Source: Trichobilharzia regenti (taxonomy: Eukaryota; Platyhelminthes; Trematoda; Strigeidida; Schistosomatidae). From it: a DNA stretch of 64,000 nucleotides. Below are positions 24,310 through 34,500 of the stretch, one piece after another. The stretch's first letter is position 1; every line of letters starts with the position of its first letter. The translations under genes and the position numbers were made by a program. The notes beneath the pieces are model-generated. The model was given only the letters and a program-made list of their open reading frames with translations, was not told the origin of the DNA and did no database searches. Location of the stretch: positions 91,398,319 to 91,462,318 of the forward strand of contig OX235264.1 in the NCBI GenBank assembly GCA_944472135.2, read 5' to 3'.

Positions 24310-24560
24310 AGAGGAATCCATTTTTGGTTACAGGATTTCATCGTGGACTGACATTAGTTAGAGAACCGTTGGAAAACCTGGGAGTACTGGACAGCTGTTT
24401 CGTCCTAGTTTGGGACTCTTCATCAGTACACACCCACCGCCAGGTTTCGAACCCAGGACCTTCTGGTTACAAGGCCCAAGTAAGTAGTTACCTGGGGTTC
24501 CAGTGGGAAGTCGTGACCAGTAGGGTGCAGCAGATGGGGTGTGAGGACAAATATTCGCCG
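24310..24560 (-). repeat. SINE B copy with hammerhead relic
   Basis: Minus strand: tRNA-like box B (CTGGGTTCGAAACCTGG), then GTACTG, a hammerhead-like fold, and the family tail. Forms an inverted pair with the copy at 24600. Confidence 0.8.
24384..24429 (-). ncRNA. Hammerhead ribozyme, C3 changed to A
   Basis: Stem I GUACUG/CAGUAC, core AUGAAGA (consensus CUGANGA), stem II GUCC/GGAC intact, GAAA, short palindromic stem III (ACAG/CUGU), cleavage triplet GUC. The change of the first core base predicts loss of activity. Confidence 0.6.
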
Positions 24561-24599
24561 AAGACATTAGCTAGCGGTTGCTCTATATCGTGAATTGGC

Positions 24600-24820
24600 A
24601 GAAGTTAGAATTCATGGGCCATTGGATCGGGTTCCAGTGGCTTAATGGTCTACGAGCACCCACCCTGGCAGTGGGTGCGTACTGCTGAAGAGTCTCAAAC
24701 TAGAATGAAACAGCTGTCCAGTACTCCCAGGTTTTCCAATGGTTCTCTAACCAATGTCAGTTCATGATGAAATCCTGTAACCAATCAACCAAATCCCTAC
24801 AAACCAATACTTGAATCCAT
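24600..24820 (+). repeat. SINE B copy with hammerhead
   Basis: GTGGGTGCGTACTG, then the ribozyme segment, and the shared tail GGTTTTCCAATGGTTCTCTA...AAATCC. The tRNA head is shortened. Confidence 0.8.
24679..24724 (+). ncRNA. Hammerhead ribozyme, intact core, weak stem II
   Basis: Stem I GUACUG (24679-24684) pairs CAGUAC (24719-24724). Core CUGAAGA 24685-24691 matches CUGANGA. Stem II GUCU/GAAU (92-95/03-06) is poorly paired. GAAA 24707-24710. Stem III ACAG/CUGU. Cleavage is predicted after C24718 in GUC. Confidence 0.6.
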
Positions 24821-25559
24821 TTTTGTTTGATTTTTTTTTAACTAGCTATCTTCCTTTGCCTTAACTTCCTTTACCGAAATAGGAAAATAAGGCTATCCTG
24901 AAAATCCTTTTCTTTTACAAGTTAGTTAGAGTGGCATTACATCCTAACACCACACCCCTTATTATCAAATGTATTTACCTACAATCTAAGTGCACATTTT
25001 GTTTGTAGCGTTTAATAACAGGTAGATAGTAGTGCTGGAATGTATTTTTATGTCTTTTTGTCTTTATTTTGCTTTTAAAAATGATGTATGCAATCCATGG
25101 GATTGCAGTTCATGTCACTCAATACCATAGTCTTCATGTACCATGGTTATTTCTCCCCTCATTGATATGCTGTTACACATAACACTAGTACCTTTGTGAT
25201 TTAGTAGGTCAATAAATAGTAGAGACAAATTCTTTAAAAACTGTGACCTGAGAGGACTGTTTGTCACTCACTTTGGGCAATTGTCAAAAATGTATCATAA
25301 GCACATCAGTTGATGCGAGTTAACAATGTTTTTAATGTACATTTATACCTCAATTTAAACTAAGTAGAGTTTTGTTTCTATGGTAGTTGGACCATGTAGA
25401 CACAACACTTTAAACACGTTTGAATACTGTCATTTACAACCCACATATTGTGTAGTGTTTGGTGAGCTAATGTACACGTGAGAGAATTTTGAATATCTTG
25501 TGAAAATTTGGGATTCTCAAGGGTTAGGTTGTAGGGATTTGAATTGTTTCAAGTTTGAA
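24821..25559. other. No gene recognised
   Basis: AT-rich sequence without motifs. Confidence 0.4.
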
Positions 25560-25905
25560 TACGGATTTATATCAGTTAAAGAACCAATGGAAACCAACCA
25601 CGGAGTACTGGACACTGAGATTTTTCGTCTCACTTTAGGACTCATTGACATCACTCACTCCCCGTCAGGGTTGTAATCCAGGACCCTCCAGTTACATGGA
25701 AATCCCGCAGATCATCCAGCTTGTGAGAACCGACTCAACAACTAGTCTATATATTCTAGCTACTACTACTTCGCGATTTTGTTTAGCGCGATTAGCACCA
25801 GCCAGTGTTATTCTTGGCGAGCATTTGTCCTTACTCTCTACCTGCTGGTGGACTCTCGTGGCCACGACTTCTTATTAGAGCTCCAGGCAACTTCATCCTG
25901 TAACC
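25560..25905 (-). repeat. SINE B, degraded
   Basis: Contains minus-strand GTCCAGTACTCCGTGG, ACGAAAAATCTC and a box-B-like segment. The hammerhead core is lost. Confidence 0.6.
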
Positions 25906-26689
25906 AGTCAGTCACTAGCAAGCGTCAGATTAATTGTCAAGATTTAGTTTAGTTTAAGATGACAACTTAGCTTCCTTTTTCGACATTAATACCATCTGAA
26001 GTGTTTGAATTCACGGAGATAGGCCTGTTAATCCCATTCATGCACAGATACGACTTCTAGGTAAAGTGCCAAATAATCATATGGTCATATCATCGATTAT
26101 ATGTTGTGTCACTTATGGCCAAGTGTAAGAATTTCCACTCCTCTGTTTGTTTGTTTATTTGGTATCTAGAACATCAGGGAGGCGGGGAGGGGGGTCGGAG
26201 ACAGTAAGATAGCATTTCTATAGTCAACTTTACAATTATACCACCCTCTTTGTCAGTTAGAAACTGTTCAAAATGTCATGTGTTCACAGCTTTTAATCAA
26301 GTTGTCCGCATAGTTAGATTTTCACCATTCCTCCCTTCGTCCAAAATATAATGCTTACGAACCAGATGACAATTTATTTAGTTTTACCTTAGTTTATTAT
26401 TTAGACTGAAAAATTATTTCTTAGATTAGGTTAAAAGCAAAAACTAGTTCGAATCAGTGAATATGTACTTTAAGCGATTAAAAAGTGGATCTTTCTTGCT
26501 TTTTTTTTTAATCAAACCTTGAACACTGAATGTACTTTAAGTGAATATTATCATGTTTAATATGACAACAATATTTGTTTGAATTTTTTTACTTTATGGT
26601 TTGTTCGAATATTAAAAAATGTATTTGCTTGTAAGCCTGTCTTTCTTATTTTTGGACATGGAGAGCGATTTATTAGCTTGTTAACAAGA
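25906..26689. other. No gene recognised
   Basis: AT-rich sequence with a G-run near 26180-26205. No coding motif. Confidence 0.4.
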
Positions 26690-27405
26690 ACTTATATGCT
26701 TCAAGGCGCTGTACTTTCTCCGTCTGTCTTTCTTTTCTTTTTGAATAACCTTCCTCATTCCGCCAAGGTTTATTTCATTAAATATGCCGGTGATCTGACT
26801 ATTTCTGTCACAGCAGTTTCTGAATAGGATTGTTTTGATATGAATGGATTCTTATCTGAGGTGAACAATTGGTCTTAAGCTGAACCCATCTAAATGTCCA
26901 AAGCGTTTGTTGATTTTAGTTTAAGATGCGAAAAAAGGCTAGGATGGGTTGATTCTGGTAATATCGACTGTAATGTGATAGGGAGTTAGTCGAGTATGGA
27001 GATGTGTTGTTGAAGCCCCCATATTCGACTCGGCGGGAACCAAGGGAATAATACTGATAATAACGAATAACTCCTATTTCGGTATCGCTTTGTCATTGAA
27101 TCTCTGTTATTCATCTCAGATCTTGTTGATTTCCAGGAACAATTTTCGTTTGACTTATCACAGAGAGAAGCTGAGACATTTTGTGCTGATATAACTCAAC
27201 CTTTGCTTTCTCACTTTATGAGGCCATTTTTTATGTCCATCCACTTCTTTCTTGCCACATCCAAAATACTTCCCTGGGCTTCTTAGGAAAGACCCGGTCA
27301 AATTAATCAGAGTACTGATAGCTGTAGGTTGGGTTAGTGGTGTGTGATTTCGACTCAACTAACTGACATTCAGGTTGTCGATAGGCATTTTAGTTCTTAA
27401 TAATA
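26690..27405 (+). mobile_element. CR1-like LINE, RT fragment
   Basis: LQGAVLSPSVFLFFLNNLPH (motif B) and FIKYAGDLTIS (YADD changed to YAGD) match 7720-7820 of the best copy. A short RTE-a tail (about 26990-27070, GAACCAAGGGAATAATA) is inserted. Heavily degraded. Confidence 0.8.
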
Positions 27406-27699
27406 ATAATAATTTTTTGCTTTATTCTAAAAACAGTGCTAATGCTACAGCAAGGAATTTTCGGCATTCAGTACAATAATGTATCTAATTTACTCAAAAC
27501 GAAAAAAAAATAAACATCGCATCACAATAATGATAATAACAAAACGTTGTGATAGCAGCTATGTAGCAATTACAGTATGTGAAAAAAGAAAAATATGCAC
27601 AAAGTATAAAATTGTAATAATAATAATAATAACTAAAATAAAATCGCTAAGTTATAATTAAACGACAGAAAGGGTGACACCATAAAATTACAGAAAGAT
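27406..27699. other. Low-complexity AT-rich stretch with AAT repeats
   Basis: Short (AAT)n runs at 27402-27412 and 27618-27632. No gene seen. Confidence 0.4.
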
Positions 27700-28510
27700 G
27701 ACTGATGGTAGGGTCGATTCACTTTGCTAATTACATAGTAACTTATGTGATTCACGTCTAACATTGTCTCCATCGCATAAAATACGGGCTATTTGGGGTA
27801 TTGTAGAATTTCTGTACTTATTGGTACGAGCATATAACTTTTTATATTGACTTTTCTTCCTACCTGATGAGATACAAGGGGATAGGTGTGAATAAAGGGG
27901 GTGCAGAGGGTCTGACAGTACAGCTTTTGCCCATTGTGTATAGGAATTTATATGCCTCTCGACTATAGTATTGGCGAACTCATGCAGTGGCAGACCACAT
28001 GCCCTACTCACAGCATTTAATACTCTTCGTAATATGACGTAGTCTTTTTTAAGAGGCCCAGGAAAGATTAATGGAGAGCAATAGAGTACAATAGGTAAAA
28101 TACAGGGGTTTACAAATTGCAGAAGTAAAGGTTGGTTGATAGCTGATCGGCTTAACGTTTTAATGTAGAAGGTAAGACGAAACATTTTCTTAGAAATAGA
28201 TAAGATGTTGGAGACCATGAAAGGTCAGAGGAAAGAACTAATCCAAGGTATTTAATGCTTGACTCGGTTTCAATTTCCGTGCCATCTACGCTACAGGCAT
28301 CATGCCAACTAACTAGCTCATGTATGTCACGTCGATGCTTGAAAGTAAAGTTAACTACCTGACATTTGGAAGGATTTAATATAAGACCATGTGACTTAGA
28401 CCACTTGCTGATGTCCAACAGAAAGCCATTAAGTTTGGAGCAGTCAGACTCGGAAGTAGATAGGCAGTGGAACAGTCAGATCATCCGCAGATTTGACAAA
28501 GTTAGATCAC
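27700..28510 (-). mobile_element. CR1-like LINE, 5'-truncated 3' part
   Basis: Minus frames: a degraded ADDLTV-like stretch at about 28480, LILNPSKCQVVNFTFKHRRD, IKYLGLVLSSDLSWSP, and SPLIFPGPLKKDYVILRRVL. Stops and one frameshift near 28210. The 5' boundary is at about 28505. Confidence 0.85.
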
Positions 28511-28593
28511 TTGCAAGCAGTTGGTTGAAGTCGTCCTGTCATAAACTGAATATCCGCCCCACCTGCTCACAAAGTTTTTCTTGTATCTCTTTA

Positions 28594-28737
28594 GGGGTGA
28601 AACCAGAAGAAATTTCATTGGAATCTATGCTCGTGAAGAGAAAGAAATGGCAGAAAAGAGCTTATAAACTTTTCAAATTACTAAATATACAAAAAATTAT
28701 TATTAATTTATTTTTTTTAATTAAGTTCCATTAACTT
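28594..28737 (+). other. Weak exon candidate
   Basis: The acceptor tttttcttgtatctctttag is followed by a frame reading VKPEEISLESMLVKRKKWQK and on to a stop. Its phase does not fit the neighbouring exon candidates and no good donor is visible. It may be chance or an unrelated exon beside the truncated LINE. Confidence 0.2.
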
Positions 28738-28859
28738 CCAGTTTTCGTGGTTTTGCTATCTGTACAATTTAATCTATTTATATATTTAGGAAAAGAGTTA
28801 AATTGTTGCAATATGTATAAAAATGCTGAAAATCCCATTGTGTAAGACTATTACTGTAC

Positions 28860-29170
28860 GATTTCAGGAATTCATCATAAATTGACATTGGTTAGAGGAC
28901 TATTGTAAAACCTAGGATTACTGAACAGCTGCTTCATCTCAGTTTTGATACCCTTCATCAATAGGCCCCAACTGAAGTTCGAATCCAGGACCTTCTAGTT
29001 AAAAATCCAGGTCCTAGACTATTGAGCACCCCCTTTGTGACCCGATCCGATAACCAATTCATAATATGGCACGACCACTAGCAAATGTCATCGCTAGCGG
29101 GTAGTTGTCCTCTAACCAACGGCAATTCATAAGGAAATCAGTACTGAAACCTGTCGAATCCCTGCGAATC
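28860..29170 (-). repeat. SINE B, degraded
   Basis: Minus strand: GGATTCGAACTTCAG (box B), TTGATGAAGGG, GATGAAGCAGCTGTTCAGTA and AATCCTAGG. The hammerhead pattern is visible but broken. Confidence 0.65.
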
Positions 29171-29451
29171 AACGCCTGAATATTACTGTTTGGAATAAAG
29201 GGATTACCCTTCATTTTTAATGAACTATTTGCTTATTTTGTGTTTGAAATTATATTTATCTCCTACTTTTCACTGTCACTGAATTGAATTTCGAATTCTG
29301 TACTCCTTTCCGACCATTTTGTTTCTACCGTAGATTTAAATTTTATTGGAACATTAAAAATGAATTGAGTTTTCAACTAATTCACACCAAAGAAGTTTAA
29401 TGTTGATTTGATTTGTTTTCAATAGATTCAAAATAAAAAAAATTAATATCT
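29171..29451. other. No gene recognised
   Basis: AT-rich sequence before the PLE terminal repeat. Confidence 0.4.
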
Positions 29452-29851
29452 TTTTCAAAAGAATGGATACTGAACAAAGAATACTCTATTCGATAACCCC
29501 TTCATCATCAGGATCTACAGTTATGTACATTATAGTGAATGAATGAGTGAGTTAGTGTTATGAACAACATCAATGCTGTTTAAATAACATCGAATCAATA
29601 ATAATATCAGTGGATTACAGCTCAATAGCATCAACATAAAATAAGCTGAATGTCAGAAGAATTAGGAAAGATAATATTACAAATTCATGAATTTATAGTC
29701 TGTACTGAAGGCCGGTCAGGGCAGTAGTAGTGTCTGGACTTGCTTCTTTTGAACACAGAGCACTGGTTGTTTGTGGCGGCGAATTGCAATAGCCTCTGCT
29801 GTTTGGAGCATGTGGTGCTTGGATGTTTTTGGCAATTTATTTGGCACCCGG
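29452..29851 (-). repeat. PLE inverted repeat, left arm
   Basis: Begins TTTTCAAAAGAATGGATAC and ends near GGCAATTTATTTGGCACCC. It contains the 3' UTR directly after the PLE stop (TAA at about 29837). Confidence 0.85.
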
Positions 29852-30442
29852 TAGATGATGATAGAGAAGGATTCTTCCACGCTGGCTGGCTTTGTGGCCG
29901 TTTTGCACCAGATGGTCCAATATCGAACTGTTAATGGTTTTGACTACACCTTTATTTAGCCATACTGGGAGATGTTCTCGAGTGAGCACGAAAAACCAAG
30001 TTCCTAGAGCAACGGCCAATATAACTTGCCCCACAAGTGCGTCGGTGGCACAGTGGTTAGGACTCTCGCCGAACATGCACATGGTCCAAGGTTCCATCCC
30101 CTATGGTCGGCCTTCAAAATTTGGGCTACCGATATCCATACTGAAAATTCCATACTTGTACCAAAACATACTGTATGGAGTCAAGCTTTAATAAAAAAAT
30201 AATAAAAATTTAATTAAATTGGTGGATACAATTTGAAGTGGCTAGTCTAGGTACTTCATCTTTCAACGGAGGTAGCACTATCGGTCGTGTAGAGAATAAT
30301 ACGTGCAGTTCTCCAGCATTAAAAGTTCTTTGGAATGATTTGCTTAATTTCTTCGTAATTATCTCACTTGGTATACCGCCCTTGAATTTCAGTCGTATAC
30401 ATAAAGGCTTCTTGTTTACAGATAGTGAGTAGTTCAGATGAC
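29837..30442 (-). pseudogene. PLE C-terminal coding with GIY-YIG, split by SINE A
   Basis: Minus strand: GGIPSEIITKKLSKSFQRTF, LPPLKDEVPRLATSNCIHQF, then after the SINE CGASYIGRCSRNLVFRAHSR and VKTINSSILDHLVQNGHKA. The CG.SYIGR and EHLP.WL...H...GH patterns are those of the GIY-YIG domain in PLEs. One frameshift lies in the second part. Confidence 0.85.
30039..30214 (+). repeat. SINE A inside a PLE GIY-YIG domain
   Basis: Head GCGTCGGTGGCACAGTGG to an A-rich tail. A deletion removed part of the tRNA-like head after box B. Inserted just before the CGASYIG codons. Confidence 0.9.
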
Positions 30443-30845
30443 GGGTGACTAATAAATTGCCAAAAACATCCAAGCACCACATGCTCCAAACAGCAGAGGC
30501 TATTGCAATTCGCCGCCACAAACAACCAGTGCTCTGTGTTCAAAAGAAGCAAGTCCAGACACTACTACTGCCCTGACCGGCCTTCAGTACAGACTATAAA
30601 TTCATGAATTTGTAATATTATCTTTCCTAATTCTTCTGACATTCAGCTTATTTTATGTTGATGCTATTGAGCTGTAATCCACTGATATTATTATTGATTC
30701 GATGTTATTTAAACAGCAGCATTAATGTTGTTCATAACACTAACTCATTCATTCATTCACTATAATGTATATATAACTGTAGATCCTGATGATGAAGGGG
30801 TTATCGAAAAGAGTATTCTTTGTTCAGTATTCATTCTTTTGAAAA
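30443..30845 (+). repeat. PLE inverted repeat, right arm
   Basis: Reverse complement of the left arm, with AATAAATTGCCAAAAACATC at 30451 and ending TCATTCTTTTGAAAA. Differences include GCTGTT/GCAGCA near the middle. Confidence 0.85.
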
Positions 30846-31429
30846 TTGTAATGGGCATTTTTAATCAGTTAAAATTTCGTTTTGTTCTCTTAATTACTGC
30901 CTTGTTTTATTTATATTGATCTATTCTGAATACTGTAGTCTCAGACATTAGCTGAAAGGTTAGAATCTCCACCTCGAGTAACAGGCTACCTTCAACAGGC
31001 TTTCACAAGGAGTTAATATGGCCAAGCACATCAGAAGGTCTGTTTTGAGTAAATGAGTTTTAACCCAGCACATATAAGCTTTGAAGGCTATGTGAAGTGT
31101 TAAGAAGAGTCATGTTCCTCCTGTTATTAAAATACTGACGATTTAGTGTTGAGGTTAGAGGCCTTTAATGTATTCTGTTGAAGTTACAACTGACAGTATG
31201 AAATGTATAAAGGTGCTTTCAGTTTACACCTTCTGAGTGAAAGTCATGCTGCCTTCAATGGTAATGAATTCTGGCCTTGGTGTGAAGTAACGATGAGTTG
31301 AAAACTTCAGTGATTTCGGGGAATTTTCCCGGCAAGAAAAGCGTTTTGCTACTGGACCTATGGCATGAATGATAACTAATCCTTTTGGAAATATATAGGT
31401 GCCTTGAAATTATTAAATTTGTTTCTTTG
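30846..31429. other. No gene recognised
   Basis: No motif named. Confidence 0.4.
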
Positions 31430-31655
31430 CGTTCCCAGTGGAACGTAATGCTTCAAGCAAGAGGTCTGAAATTTCGATAGCAGAGGTTTTGTTTTTACTC
31501 GGCTGTCATTGTTAGTCTCACAAACAATCTCTCCTCTTTTCCTGGCTTATTACCAGCTAGGCGGGGGTCAGCGGTACCTCCATCGGGGATCGAACCCCAG
31601 AACACGTGAGTGGCTGCTGAACCTTCTGCTTCTGAGCCAATGATACACAAGTGAA
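31430..31655 (-). repeat. SINE D
   Basis: Minus strand head: ATTGGCTCAGAAGCAGAAGG and CTGGGGTTCGATCCCCG. Tail: TTGAAGCATTACGTTCCACT then GGGAACGCAAAG, which resembles the RTE-a terminus. Confidence 0.75.
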
Positions 31656-32639
31656 TTGAAATATGCGTTGTTGTTTATTCCTATCTACCTGAGTAAATTG
31701 AAATGAGTTGATGAGGATGAAGATAGAAATGCCAGGATTGGAATAGCAAAGCCAAGCTCCACGGCTCTGAAGTCAGCATAACACATGAAATTCAGATTTT
31801 CGAAACCAATATCAAATAAGGTAGCACATCTATATGAAAAGGTGTTCAGCCAAGCGTTACTATTTTCAGCGACGTCATTCGTAACATGTACAATGGCACA
31901 GAGAAATAATAAATTGTCTTAGAAACAAATGGAATATTTCCAAAGATGTATGATTAGAATTGTAAATTTTAGCTAACAAATTTGATTGTAAACTAAGATT
32001 AAATAAGCAAATTTAGTGATGTTATCTAACTGACGGGGTTGAGTAGAGCTTAGCTAAAATTAAAATTATAAAAACGTCAAAGCAACAACAATAGTGATAA
32101 GGGGTGGAGATTTAGTTAGGGGTGGGGGAAGAAAATGTTATACAATTAAGAAACAAACAAACAAGTAAGAAAAAGAAGAAACAAGAATTACGTATTTGTC
32201 GTTAAGATAGACCGATCAGGTCCGATGTAAATTTAATGAGTGAACAAACTTTTTCTCCTTTTGTAGGCAGAATTCAGAATTTAACATGTCAGCTGCTATT
32301 GCTTTTGCAGTTTGAATAAGTTTGATTCGTGCTCTTTTAAAAAGATTCCCACACATTCTGAAGACAACTCTGAAGTTGTTTTTTGTGTTTACTTGGTGTC
32401 CTAATTCGATAAGATGTTCCAGAATAGAGATGCGAAGGGACTTTTCCTCTCGTATATAAAAATATACATTTGTGAATACGACTGTATAGCTTGAGAATGA
32501 TATCGCTGAAAGGAGTAACTATTGGCCAAACGTCTTTCCTTTAATATGACATCTATATGATTTAAACAGTTAGCGTGCACGTCATCAGAAGCACCTAAAA
32601 CAAGTACGAGACCTTCATCAACATCTCTCTTTACAGCAG
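31656..32639. other. No gene recognised
   Basis: AT-rich sequence. Contains GACTGTATAGCTTGAGAA near 32480, shared with about 23910. Confidence 0.35.
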
Positions 32640-32960
32640 CGCTATTACAAAATCAGACGGCCTGTCAGAAAAGAGATGTGCCAGGGTATTCTGGTAAAAA
32701 GCGAACCAGTCAGGAACCTATCACCCAAAAAAACATACAGGAGAAAATGAAGATAAATTAAATATCTGCTGAGGAAGCCTTTGAATAACATCACACGCCA
32801 GATCCTGGAATAGAACAGGAGTGACAAACGACGAGTAGTGTGATCCAGTGTAACACAGAGATCATCTACATAGAAAATGAAAGCTTTGCAGAGATTGTAG
32901 AACCAGCTAAAGATGACTGAAGAACAGAGAGAAAAAAATATGCGCTATTGAAGCCATTTA
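32640..32960 (+). pseudogene. RTE-a C-terminal fragment, degraded
   Basis: Frames read IKYLLRKPLNNITRQILEWN, EPVRNLSPKK and LKMTEEQREK, an RTE C-terminus with frameshifts. Confidence 0.7.
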
Positions 32961-32984
32961 TGAAAAATGACATTTTGAAATTTT

Positions 32985-33060
32985 GGGTACTGGGTTCGAG
33001 CCTCGGTGAGAACATTATCACTCACTGAGGAATGCAGTTACATCCAGCTGACGAGTCCCC
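32985..33060 (+). repeat. SM-alpha SINE fragment
   Basis: GGGTACTGGGTTCGAGCCTC (box B) to ACATCCAGCTGACGAGTCCC, then diverging. It holds only the 5' half of the hammerhead. Confidence 0.75.
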
Positions 33061-33084
33061 AATTGTAATTACATGCCCAGATAT

Positions 33085-33155
33085 CGTCTAAGCATCTGCA
33101 TAAGAAGCCAACATGTCAACCTGATACTCAGCACTTCGGTCCAATCAATCGACGG
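33085..33155 (+). repeat. Inverted repeat arm 1
   Basis: AAGCATCTGCATAAGAAGCC through CAATCAATCGAC. The reverse complement lies at 33793-33857. Confidence 0.7.
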
Positions 33156-33792
33156 TAAAATCTCTTGAAAATCCAGCAGTCCACGCGTGTTTCGATTTGC
33201 ACAAACAAACTAATCGACCGTTGAACGTTCAGCTGGTTTGACAAACTTCTTTGATCCCCTACACCAAGACAAGATAATTTCATCAGAATTCGGTATAAAT
33301 GTTTAGCCGAATACTCCACAAATAGTAATATATATATACTTTTATAAGCAATACGTGGTGGGATATGTGACTGATACGTAAATAAACTAAAATGAATCCA
33401 TCGTACAAACCAATAAGTGTGACTGTTTTGCAAGTCAAGTTCCGATTGATAAAGGGAAAGGGGTACAAAAAGATTAAAATTAAGATCATAATGTAACATA
33501 GTTCAGTCACATCATTTAAACAAATAATTATCAAAAATAGGGTATTGAAAATGTCAGGAACTGTTAACTGACTAATAATAAATATTAACAGTGATAAGAA
33601 TGAAACCAGTTAGGATAATGGGGCCAACAAAAGATAGTTTTAAACTGATTCAAGAATGACAATAACCAGAGATGAAATAAATATGACATAATAATAACAG
33701 TTAGTAAGTAAAAGATATTGCCATAGTAGATGAAAAGTGATTGTAATTTTTTTTCTATACATACAGAGTGGTGAATTGAATTTTTTATTTTC
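33156..33792. other. Spacer between the inverted arms, no gene recognised
   Basis: AT-rich. The minus-strand frames at 33128-33534 and 33585-33911 have no motif and overlap the repeats. Confidence 0.4.
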
Positions 33793-33857
33793 CCGTCGAT
33801 TGATTGGACCGAAGTGCTCGGTCTCAGGTTGACATGTCGGCTTCTTGTGCAGATGCT
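33793..33857 (-). repeat. Inverted repeat arm 2
   Basis: GTCGATTGATTGGACCGAAG through TCTTGTGCAGATGCTT, the reverse complement of 33085-33155 with a few differences. It runs directly into the SM-alpha copy. Confidence 0.7.
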
Positions 33858-34012
33858 TTGGCGTTTGAAACTATGGGTACTGGGTTCGAGCCTCAGTGGG
33901 AACATCATCACTCACTGAGAAATGCAGGTACATCCAGCTGACGAGTCCCAAATAGGACGAAATGCGCATCCTGGATTCCACTGCTAGCCACCATCCACCA
34001 ATTGTATACATA
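33845..34012 (+). repeat. SM-alpha SINE copy with hammerhead
   Basis: TTGGCGTTTGAAAC, box B ACTGGGTTCGAGCCTC, CACTCACTGAGAAATGCAGG, the ribozyme, then CTGGATTCCACTGCTAGCC. This is the layout of the schistosome SM-alpha family. Confidence 0.85.
33932..33976 (+). ncRNA. Hammerhead ribozyme, SM-alpha type, intact
   Basis: Self-cleaving RNA. Stem I AUCCAG (33932-33937) pairs CUGGAU (33971-33976). Core CUGACGA 33938-33944. Stem II GUCC/GGAC (45-48/55-58) with loop CAAAUA. GAAA 33959-33962. Stem III is the palindromic AUGC/GCAU without a loop. Cleavage is predicted after C33970 in AUC, a permitted NUH triplet. All core bases match consensus. The tiny stem III suggests cleavage as a dimer, as known for this group. 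Confidence 0.88.
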
Positions 34013-34289
34013 CAGAGTGGGTTTATAAACTCTAATTCCTCAAGCGGCTGCAAATGCAAGCATCCGTTTGCTGGTTTGTACGCTGATAACAGTGAATGAC
34101 TGACTTGAAATAGTCAATGGAACATGTGTGATCTTTAAAATTTCTTGTTACTGAACTTCTTGATACCTTGATTTCAGCTTTCCTGAACCCTCGTTTGGCA
34201 GATGCTCCATCAAGCGACTGTGACTTATACATTTGCTTACATAAACACACTCAAATTACTTTCATACATTTGGTTCCCTTGATAAATTT

Positions 34290-34500
34290 CATGAGCCACT
34301 GAATCGGCTCCCGCTGACTGAGTGGTATACGAGCTTGCTTGCCATGTAACCGGAAGAACATGAGTTCGAACCCCAGTTGATGCGTACTGCCGATGATTTT
34401 CAAACTAGGATGAAATAGCTGGCTATCCGGTATTCCCCTACTGGTTTTCAATGGTTCTCTAACTGATATCAATCGGTGATCAACTCGTAAAAGGAGAAAG
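34290..34500 (+). repeat. SINE B with degraded hammerhead
   Basis: tRNA-like head (CTGACTGAGTGGTATACGAG; TGAGTTCGAACCCCAG), GCGTACTG, core CCGATGA, weak stem II, GAAA, then CTATCCGGTAT. U4 is changed to C, so probably inactive. Confidence 0.75.

Larger units (their letters stand above)
29452..30845 (-). mobile_element. Penelope-like element flanked by inverted terminal repeats
   Basis: Arms of about 400 bp at 29452-29851 and about 30443-30845 are reverse complements with few differences. Between them lies the C-terminal part of a minus-strand PLE including GIY-YIG, split by a SINE A at 30039-30214. The arm carries the 3' UTR, so the left arm is the normal 3' end and the right arm is an inverted copy at the 5' end. 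Such inverted flanks are known for PLEs. Confidence 0.85.

Noticed and set aside
28366..28734. 122-codon plus-strand ORF
   Set aside because: Its first half is antisense to the LINE reverse transcriptase; only the part after 28594 is kept as a weak exon candidate.
33128..33499. 123-codon minus-strand ORF
   Set aside because: Rich in Tyr/Leu/Ile from AT-rich sequence, overlaps an inverted repeat arm, no motif.
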